From assembly GCA_903970445.1 (NCBI GenBank), contig CAJCIP010000060.1:1-38876 (forward strand): a stretch of 38,876 bases of DNA, read 5' to 3'. The DNA comes from Verrucomicrobia bacterium Tous-C9LFEB. GTDB taxonomy: Bacteria; Acidobacteriota; Terriglobia; Terriglobales; Acidobacteriaceae. Of this stretch, positions 33,138-38,876 are shown one piece after another. Within the stretch, counting starts at the first letter, position 1, and each line of letters starts with the position of its first letter. The notes below the pieces were generated by a model. That model searched no databases and was not told the DNA's origin. It worked only from the letters and a program-made list of their open reading frames with translations. A program made the position numbers and the translations under genes.

Positions 33138-33617
33138 ATGCAAAGCTCGACGGCTCACTACATACTTCGAGAAACAATCATCAGCGTAATCATCAACACC
33201 GCGCTAAGCTGCATCTTCTTCTTTCTTCAATTTCATTCCCTCACCTCGATTTGCTGGACAGGTCACGGTGGCCTCGTGCGCGATTCGCTTCCACAGACTT
33301 TTGCCATCTCGCTTATGAGCGTTCTGGTGCCTACCCTCATCACCCGAAGGCGTGCGATTCGTGAAACTCTCCCGATGCCGGCTATTCCCCGTCGCATCAC
33401 TCCCTCCAACGTGTTTCTTCGTGCGGTAGGGGCCGCGGCGATGATCGCATTCTGCGGGTTTGCTGCGACGTATGTTGTGTGTGGCCATGAGACATCAGGC
33501 ATCAGCTTCCGGTCCGCGCTTGCTTTCAAGTGCGCTTATGGGGCCGCGATTGCTCTGATCGTCACGCCACTCGCGGTAGGGATGGCGTTGCACGATGTTG
33601 CTTTGGGTAAGAAGTAA
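33138..33617 (+). CDS. Small integral membrane protein (159 aa)
   Basis: Four probable membrane spans: about 13-32, 52-68, 92-112 and 130-150. A cytosolic basic loop TRRRAIRE lies between the second and third. No family is recognised. It begins 18 bases after the pcaI operator region and diverges from pcaI. Its stop is 26 bases from the convergent GntR gene. It could be a small transporter component, but nothing in the sequence proves this. Confidence 0.65.
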   Translation: MQSSTAHYILRETIISVIINTALSCIFFFLQFHSLTSICWTGHGGLVRDSLPQTFAISLMSVLVPTLITRRRAIRETLPMPAIPRRITPSNVFLRAVGAAAMIAFCGFAATYVVCGHETSGISFRSALAFKCAYGAAIALIVTPLAVGMALHDVALGKK

Positions 33618-33643
33618 AAGTTCCCAGTGAAGGCGCCGCGCCA

Positions 33644-34396
33644 TCAGGCCGATTTCGTTGCCTTGCCTTTAGGAAAGTCATCCGGAAGATTGCTGACGAT
33701 CAGCTCAAGGTGTCTACCGAGCTCTTCGCAAGCAGCCTTTTTCTTTCGACTCAAAACGACGTCGGTAAGAATCTCGTGGCGGCTCAGAAATTCTTCCCGA
33801 GTAGTGGGTGCTTGAAAGACAAGCAGCCTGTATCGTTTGGCGAGATCGTAGTACGTTGCCTGCAGGCTGATCAGGCGGGGTGAGTTGCAGTTTGCAATCA
33901 GCGCCCGATGATAGTCCTCGTGCATGCCATCTGATGACGGATTAAGAGCGTTGTGTGCGGGGTCCTGATGTAGCAAGGCGTGCCGCAATCGCGCCATCTG
34001 CATGACGATCTGCTCTTCCCACTTTCGGGACGCGTTTTCAATGGATAGCTCGAGCGCCCTCTGTTCAATCAGTTTGCGCACCGACGTGATTTCGTTGATG
34101 TCCTCGAAGCTGACGGAAGCCACCCGGAAGCCACGCCGACTCTCGTTCGTAACAAACCCGATGGCAAGCAGCCGCGTAAGAGCCTCGCGCAGGGGGGACG
34201 CGCCCATGCGGTACCGCTCCTTCAACTCGTCAATGCGAAGCTTGCTGCCCGGTTGCAGGCGGCCGTGCACGATGTCGTCAAGCATCAGATCGGCAACCGA
34301 TTCAGTAAGCGTCGCCGGGATGGTACTGGACGAAGACTCACGAACAGACGCCGCATTGTATGTTGCCAAATCCCGCACGGTATTTCTCCGACTCAT
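33644..34396 (-). CDS. GntR-family regulator, FCD subfamily (first)
   Basis: A one-component transcription regulator. The winged helix at about 28-95 includes GRLQPGSKLRIDELKERYRM, then GASPLREALTRLLAIGFV. It is followed by a helical FCD effector domain with metal or ligand candidates (ASVSFEDINEITSVRKLIE, HEDYHRALIANCNSPRL, RHEILTDVV). FCD regulators often respond to small carboxylates. It is divergent from a second FCD-GntR gene 332 bases away, and both flank the pca operons. A copy of ATTGTATG lies within its own 5' coding part (34355-34362). Confidence 0.9.
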   Translation of the reverse strand: MSRRNTVRDLATYNAASVRESSSSTIPATLTESVADLMLDDIVHGRLQPGSKLRIDELKERYRMGASPLREALTRLLAIGFVTNESRRGFRVASVSFEDINEITSVRKLIEQRALELSIENASRKWEEQIVMQMARLRHALLHQDPAHNALNPSSDGMHEDYHRALIANCNSPRLISLQATYYDLAKRYRLLVFQAPTTREEFLSRHEILTDVVLSRKKKAACEELGRHLELIVSNLPDDFPKGKATKSA

Positions 34397-34728
34397 TCAT
34401 ACCACGAAGTGGAGGAGGCGGACAGCGCTTGAACACTGGTGACGATGCATTCTGCTGTACGGCATAAGCAGTGGCGACATTCCACATGCAATCACTCGGT
34501 CAAAGTGTTCAGGCGTACTCGTTATGGCTGGCCGGCACAAATGCAGTAAGGGGCTACCTTCCCTGCGAATGTCTCGAATTGTATGCAGTTTGCAATCAGA
34601 TGTTGGCCTCCATGATGAAGCAGGAGACGCGGAGCTCGCCAATTTGCAGTCTTTGTTAAACGAGATGACATCGCCTTGCGCGAGATGACAGCGCAATTGT
34701 ATGCTGCAGCGGAAGCCGGAAGGTCCAT
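34397..34728. promoter_or_regulatory. Divergent regulatory region between the two GntR genes
   Basis: This 332-base non-coding region contains ATTGTATGC at 34578-34586 and 34696-34704. The same 9-mer, in minus orientation, overlaps the pcaI promoter. A direct repeat CGAGATGACA(T/G)CGC starts at 34661 and 34681, exactly 20 bases apart. A possible rightward promoter is TTGCGC (34676-34681), 18 bases, TATGCT (34700-34705), so the second motif overlaps the -10 element. These are candidate regulator sites. Confidence 0.5.
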
Positions 34729-35496
34729 TTGGCGCTCGCAGCAGCATCCCCGAAGACGATGTCACAGCAAAGCGCTGCATTGCTGCGTCTGCGTGAACTC
34801 CTGCTGAAGGGTGCGTTCACGGCCGGCACTCGCCTGGCCGAAATCCCTCTCGCGAAGCGTTTGCAGGTTTCGAGAACACCTCTTCGCCTGGCTCTTGTTG
34901 CGCTGGAACATGAAGGCCTTGTACAGGAGCATCCGACGCGCGGTTATGTGGTGCGACAGATTCTCCGGAAGGATATTTTCGAGACGATTGAGATCCGCGG
35001 CATGCTGGAAGGAATGGCCGCACGCCTGGCAGTAGAGCGAGCAGACCGAGAGTTCCTTGGCCTGGGGAATTTGCGGCGTTCTGTGAATGCCATTGAGATC
35101 GCCCTCAAGACCATTGACACCGACACCGCCGGTGCCTTCAACACCTATATCGAACAGAACCAGCTTTTTCACCAGCATTTGATTGCCCTAGCGGGCAGTC
35201 AAACGCTCGCGCGAGAGATTGATCGCATAACAGGTCGTCCGTTCGCCGCTCCCAGCAGTGGGTTCATCAGTGCACAGGTGGATTTGCCGCGGAGCCGACA
35301 CGTTTTGCGGATGGGTCATGACCAACATGTGGCGATCGTTGAAGCTCTTGAGCGACGTGAAGCCGCAAGGGTAGAAACGCTTATGCGTGAACACGCCCGC
35401 CTGGCGCGACTCAACCTTGAGATCGCGCTTGATGAAAATGTCAGGACGGCATCTGTACCGATGCTGCGCTTGATTCGTAACGGTGAGGCCGCATGA
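34729..35496 (+). CDS. GntR-family regulator, FCD subfamily (second), first gene of pcaFHGB operon
   Basis: A 255-residue regulator. The winged helix at about 14-80 includes GAFTAGTRLAEIPLAKRLQV and SRTPLRLALVALEHEGLV. The FCD domain has IRGMLEGMAARLAVERA, NQLFHQHLIALAGS and GHDQHVAIVEALERREAARVE, with the spaced His and Asp typical of metal-binding FCD domains. TTG 34729 is preceded by GGAAGG. An alternative ATG at 34759 (MSQQSAALL) is possible. Its stop overlaps the pcaF ATG (ATGA), so it is co-translated with the catabolic genes and may control them and itself. Confidence 0.88.
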   Translation: MALAAASPKTMSQQSAALLRLRELLLKGAFTAGTRLAEIPLAKRLQVSRTPLRLALVALEHEGLVQEHPTRGYVVRQILRKDIFETIEIRGMLEGMAARLAVERADREFLGLGNLRRSVNAIEIALKTIDTDTAGAFNTYIEQNQLFHQHLIALAGSQTLAREIDRITGRPFAAPSSGFISAQVDLPRSRHVLRMGHDQHVAIVEALERREAARVETLMREHARLARLNLEIALDENVRTASVPMLRLIRNGEAA

Positions 35497-36707
35497 CTGC
35501 ATTGCGGGATGCATGGATTGTTGATGGGGTGCGCACGCCCTTCGGTCGGTACGGCGGCGCGCTTTCAAGCGTACGCGCCGACGACTTAGCGGCACTCGCA
35601 ATCCGTGCCCTGCTTGACCGCAATCCGAAGCTTGATCCGGTGCAAGTTGACGACGTCGTTCTTGGTTGTGCAAACCAGGCTGGCGAAGACAACCGCAACG
35701 TCGCGCGAATGGCTGCTCTGCTGGCGGGTATGCCGCACGGGGTTTCAGGAACGACGATCAACCGTCTGTGCGGGTCTGGCATGGATGCGGTGGCGACGGC
35801 GGCACGCACGATAAAGACGGCTGAGGCGGAGTTCATGATCGCGGGCGGCGTAGAGAGCATGACGCGCGCACCATTCGTGATGGGCAAGCCGGATGCTGCG
35901 TTTGGGCGCTCACAAAAGCTCGAAGACACCACGCTCGGCTGGCGGTTCGTCAACCCCCTGATGAAGGCGGCTTATGGCGTGGACTCAATGCCGGAGACTG
36001 CGGAAAATGTCGCAACTGATTATGGAATTTCGCGCGCCGATCAAGATGCCTTTGCTCTACGCAGTCAGCAGCGAGCGGCACACGCCAGCGCAAACGGCTG
36101 GCCGGCTGAGGAGATCATTCCGGTAGCTGTGCCGCAACGGAAAGGTTCGCCCGTCATCGTGCCCGCCGACGAGCATCCTCGACCGGACACGACGCTGGAT
36201 GGCCTGTCTCGACTGAAGCCGGTCGTTCGAGCTGATGGCACCGTGACAGCCGGTAACGCAGCCGGATTGAATGATGGAGCGGCAGCGTTGTTGCTTGCAT
36301 CTGAACAGCAAATTTGTGCCCTCTCCATCCAACCACTAGGGCGAGTCGTGGCCGCAGCGACGTCCGGTGTAGAACCTCGAATCATGGGCATGGGTCCTGT
36401 ACCTGCGGTCCAAAAGGTCCTGGCGCTCACGGGCATGAAGCTCTCGCAGATGGACGTCATCGAACTGAATGAAGCCTTCGCCGCCCAGGCCGTAGCAGTC
36501 CTGCGGCAACTGGGAGTGCCGGAAGATGCTGATTACGTCAACCCGGGCGGAGGTGCGATTGCGCTGGGTCATCCTCTCGGGGCTAGTGGTGGGCGCCTTA
36601 TCCTCACGGCCTTGCGACACCTTAGGCGCAACGGTGGACGGTATGGACTGTGCACCATGTGCATCGGGGTAGGCCAGGGAATTGCTCTGGTCGTGGAGCG
36701 CCCATGA
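35493..36707 (+). CDS. pcaF: Beta-ketoadipyl-CoA thiolase
   Basis: Cleaves beta-ketoadipyl-CoA with CoA to succinyl-CoA and acetyl-CoA, the last step of the pathway. Thiolase active-site residues are C93 (NRLCGSGMDA), H360 (GHPLGASG) and C390 (CIGVGQG). Other family features are GGVESMTRAPFVM, VTAGNAAGLNDGAAA and ELNEAFAAQA. The full length of 404 is typical (about 400). The exact substrate is inferred from neighbours pcaHG, pcaB and pcaIJ, since acetoacetyl-CoA thiolases share these motifs. It overlaps the regulator stop and the pcaH start by 4 bases each. Confidence 0.93.
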   Translation: MTALRDAWIVDGVRTPFGRYGGALSSVRADDLAALAIRALLDRNPKLDPVQVDDVVLGCANQAGEDNRNVARMAALLAGMPHGVSGTTINRLCGSGMDAVATAARTIKTAEAEFMIAGGVESMTRAPFVMGKPDAAFGRSQKLEDTTLGWRFVNPLMKAAYGVDSMPETAENVATDYGISRADQDAFALRSQQRAAHASANGWPAEEIIPVAVPQRKGSPVIVPADEHPRPDTTLDGLSRLKPVVRADGTVTAGNAAGLNDGAAALLLASEQQICALSIQPLGRVVAAATSGVEPRIMGMGPVPAVQKVLALTGMKLSQMDVIELNEAFAAQAVAVLRQLGVPEDADYVNPGGGAIALGHPLGASGGRLILTALRHLRRNGGRYGLCTMCIGVGQGIALVVERP

Positions 36708-37438
36708 ACGAGTGCCAAACTTACCCATCACCCTTCCGCAAACATAAGCAGGGCACGCAGCCGGATCATCTCCATGCCGGCTACGTATCGAGCATGAAGC
36801 GCGCTCCGCTTCAACCCCTCGTGACCATTACGCCAACCTTATCGGAGTTGACCGGGCCGCTTTTTGGCCGCGATGAAATCGTCGCAGGTGAATGCAACAT
36901 GACACGGTCGGCAAATGGCGGCGAGGCACAGGGCCAGCGTATCGCTGTCAGCGGACGGCTGTTGGATGAAGGTGGCGCACCGATTCGAAACACGCTCCTA
37001 GAAGTTTGGCAAGCAAACGCGGCCGGACGCTACCTGCACAAGTGGGACCAGCATGACGCTCCTCTCGATCCGAACTTTAGCGGAGAGGGCCATGTATTGA
37101 CTGATGACTTGGGCCGTTACAGCTTCGTGACGGTGCAGCCTGGATCGTATCCATGGGGCAATCACCACAACGCCTGGCGCCCGGCGCATATACACTTTTC
37201 GGTCTTCGGCCCCGCAGTCTGCACACGCCTGGTAACGCAGATGTACTTCCCGGGCGACCCTCTGTTGCCCTTCGATCCGATCTACAACTGCACCGCAGAT
37301 TCTGCTGCGCGAGAACGACTCATCTCGCGCTTCGATTGGAATACAACGATCCCTCAATCCACTCTGGGCTTCGTCTTCGACATTCACCTGCGCGGCCGTT
37401 ACGCCACCCCTATGGAAGAAGGGCACGATGATCACTAA
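36704..37438 (+). CDS. pcaH: Protocatechuate 3,4-dioxygenase beta subunit
   Basis: The iron-binding subunit of the intradiol dioxygenase that opens protocatechuate to 3-carboxy-cis,cis-muconate. The Fe(III) ligands are visible: Y110 (AAGRYLHKW), Y149 (PGSYPWG), H162 and H164 (RPAHIHFS). I start it at ATG 36704, overlapping the pcaF stop (ATGA), with GTGGAG upstream, giving 244 residues. The open frame runs a further 18 codons upstream inside pcaF. It overlaps pcaG by 11 bases. Confidence 0.95.
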   Translation: MNECQTYPSPFRKHKQGTQPDHLHAGYVSSMKRAPLQPLVTITPTLSELTGPLFGRDEIVAGECNMTRSANGGEAQGQRIAVSGRLLDEGGAPIRNTLLEVWQANAAGRYLHKWDQHDAPLDPNFSGEGHVLTDDLGRYSFVTVQPGSYPWGNHHNAWRPAHIHFSVFGPAVCTRLVTQMYFPGDPLLPFDPIYNCTADSAARERLISRFDWNTTIPQSTLGFVFDIHLRGRYATPMEEGHDDH

Positions 37439-38012
37439 GCCCTTCATGCCGGCGACAACGTGGCAGACGGTGGGGCCCTTCTTCAGCATCGGGCTGGAGC
37501 GCCTCTATCGCGCGGACATAGCCGGCGCAGGCGTCGATGGAGAGCGCATCCGTGTTGCAGGGCGGCTACTTGACGGCGACTATAACCCAATCCCTGACGC
37601 CGTCGTCGAAGTCTGGCAGGCTAACGCACATGGAAAGTATGCGCATCCTGGTGATACCCAAGACAAGCCTCTGGAACAAGGCTTTCGCGGGTTTGGCCGC
37701 ATCGCAACGGACGACTTGGGCGAATTTCGCTTCTCAACAGTAAAGCCAGGTTCAGTGCTTACGCAGTCAGGAGAGCCGCAGGCTCCTCACCTGGTTGTCA
37801 GTCTCATGATGCGCGGCTTGCTGCGAGGTCTTGTGACTCGGGCCTACTTTCCCAACGAGGGATTGAACGCTACGGACCAGGTTCTCCAATGTGTCCCGCC
37901 AGCAAGGCGTTCTACACTCCTTCTTTCGTCGCTTGTGGAGAACGACGTTCCAACCTTCGGCTGGACCATTCACATGCAGGGACCGAGCGAGACGGTGTTC
38001 TTCGACTTCTAA
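37428..38012 (+). CDS. pcaG: Protocatechuate 3,4-dioxygenase alpha subunit
   Basis: The non-iron partner that forms the active site jointly with PcaH. It has the same beta-sandwich fold as PcaH (GRLLDGDYNPIPDAVVEVWQANAHGKYAHP, TDDLGEFRFSTVKPG) but lacks the HxH iron motif: RPAHIHFS of PcaH is replaced by APHLVVSLM. Length 194 is usual for the alpha subunit (about 200). The start overlaps the end of pcaH by 11 bases, and pcaB begins 2 bases after its stop. Confidence 0.95.
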   Translation: MITKPFMPATTWQTVGPFFSIGLERLYRADIAGAGVDGERIRVAGRLLDGDYNPIPDAVVEVWQANAHGKYAHPGDTQDKPLEQGFRGFGRIATDDLGEFRFSTVKPGSVLTQSGEPQAPHLVVSLMMRGLLRGLVTRAYFPNEGLNATDQVLQCVPPARRSTLLLSSLVENDVPTFGWTIHMQGPSETVFFDF

Positions 38013-38014
38013 CT

Positions 38015-38876
38015 ATGCCGACCCTTTCAGCCAACGATTGCATCTTCCGTTCTCCCCGTGGTATCGCGCTCTTCAGCGAAGAGGCGCAGTTGCGCGCGAT
38101 GCTGCATGTGGAGTCGTCACTTGCCGCAGTTGAGGCGGAACTAGGGGTTATCCCGCGCCAAGCAGCGGCAGAAATTGCGAAGTGCTGTAACCCTGCGCTG
38201 TTTGACCTCAGCACGTTGAACGCGGAGGCGCGTCAGGCCGGTAATCTTGCCATTCCGCTGATCAAGAAGCTGACTGCTCTTGTAAAGGAGCGTGATGCCG
38301 CCGCGTCAGGATACGTCCACTGGGGCGCAACCAGCCAAGACATTCTGGACACCGCGCTCGTCCTGCAGCTGCGAGAACAGTTCCGCTATGTCGAAGAGTT
38401 GATCGAGAACATTTGCGCTGAACTTGCAACACTCGCCGAACGATACCGCAACACGCCAATGCCGGGACGTACATGGATGCAGCACGCGGTGCCCACTACC
38501 TTTGGTCTGCAGGCCGCCACCGCCCTCGATTGCCTGATGCGCCATCGTGACCGGCTCGATCAACTCCGTGAGCGAATGCTCGTTGTTCAGTTCGGCGGCG
38601 CGGCAGGCACTCTGGCTTCACTCGGGAACCAGGGATTGAGCGTGGCAGCGGCGCTGGCAGCGGCCCTCCATCTTGCGCTGCCGCTGACAGCATGGCATGC
38701 TTACCGCGACCGGCTCGTCGAGGTCGCTGCCTTTCACGGATTGCTTGTAGGTATGGTCGGCAAGCTGGCGCGTGATGTGTCTTTAGGTATGCAGACCGAG
38801 GTGGCTGAACTGGCGGAGCCCGTTGCCGAAGGCCGCGGCGGGTCGTCCACGATGCCACACAAGCAGAATCCTGTCG
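38015..38876 (+). CDS. pcaB: 3-carboxy-cis,cis-muconate cycloisomerase, cut by window end
   Basis: A member of the fumarase/aspartase superfamily that converts 3-carboxymuconate to 4-carboxymuconolactone. ATG 38015 starts MPTLSANDCIFRSPRGIALF. Family features are VHWGATSQDILDTA, then MPGRTWMQHAVPTTFG, QFGGAAGTLASL and the signature GGSSTMPHKQNP, after which the window ends. About 287 codons are present, of an expected 350-450. It is the last visible gene of the gntR-pcaF-pcaH-pcaG-pcaB operon. Confidence 0.94.
   Translation, partial: MPTLSANDCIFRSPRGIALFSEEAQLRAMLHVESSLAAVEAELGVIPRQAAAEIAKCCNPALFDLSTLNAEARQAGNLAIPLIKKLTALVKERDAAASGYVHWGATSQDILDTALVLQLREQFRYVEELIENICAELATLAERYRNTPMPGRTWMQHAVPTTFGLQAATALDCLMRHRDRLDQLRERMLVVQFGGAAGTLASLGNQGLSVAAALAAALHLALPLTAWHAYRDRLVEVAAFHGLLVGMVGKLARDVSLGMQTEVAELAEPVAEGRGGSSTMPHKQNPV

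Overview
The window looks like a chromosomal segment of a soil acidobacterium (Terriglobia/Acidobacteriaceae-like). This is inferred from the protein families present (SpoIID fused to a gluzincin-like domain, an alpha-2-macroglobulin with a DUF1175 partner, GH106, a BON-domain secreted protein), the GC-rich codon use and the many short palindromic repeats. No rRNA or species marker is present, so the placement is tentative.

Layout. 1-3.7 kb: a short unknown gene at the left edge, then a leftward group of an outer-membrane barrel, a GMC oxidoreductase and a small GIY-YIG protein. 3.7-4.8 kb: a gene-poor stretch holding three copies of a ~190 bp inverted-repeat element. 4.7-6.4 kb: a divergent pair made of a Mug113/T5orf172 GIY-YIG nuclease and an HNH-like zinc protein. 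6.4-13.4 kb: leftward ffh (SRP GTPase), then rightward xerD-xerC in tandem, followed by a small PBP-type transpeptidase overlapping a SpoIID-peptidase fusion. 13.3-20 kb: a leftward operon of DUF1175 lipoprotein, alpha-2-macroglobulin and a membrane protein. 20-25.5 kb: malQ, a PpiD-like foldase and a BON-domain protein, all leftward. 25.6-27.2 kb: initiator tRNA-fMet beside the C-terminal remnant of a tyrosine integrase, then a gene-poor scar. 27.2-30.7 kb: a GH106 alpha-L-rhamnosidase. 30.8-38.9 kb: a protocatechuate/beta-ketoadipate cluster. Cyclase-family hydrolase, pcaJ and pcaI run leftward. A second FCD-GntR regulator, pcaF, pcaH, pcaG and pcaB run rightward as a tightly overlapping operon. 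Another FCD-GntR gene and a small membrane protein lie between them.

The most unusual signal is a set of short repeat elements that sit in-frame inside conserved, housekeeping-type genes. A hairpin element that also occurs outside genes interrupts Ffh with about 30 extra residues in the GTPase domain. A 29 bp repeat encodes nearly the same decapeptide inside both XerD and XerC. XerC carries two further repeat-derived insertions, and one nuclease gene ends inside a copy of the 190 bp element. Several families keep fixed flanks around a hairpin whose stem sequence changes while pairing is preserved. This resembles the Rickettsia palindromic elements in behaviour, but the sequences are of a different kind.

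The pca cluster would convert protocatechuate to 3-carboxymuconate (PcaHG) and then to the muconolactone (PcaB). At the far end, PcaIJ and PcaF activate and cleave beta-ketoadipate to succinyl-CoA and acetyl-CoA. The intermediate steps (pcaC/pcaD) are not seen here and may lie beyond the right edge.
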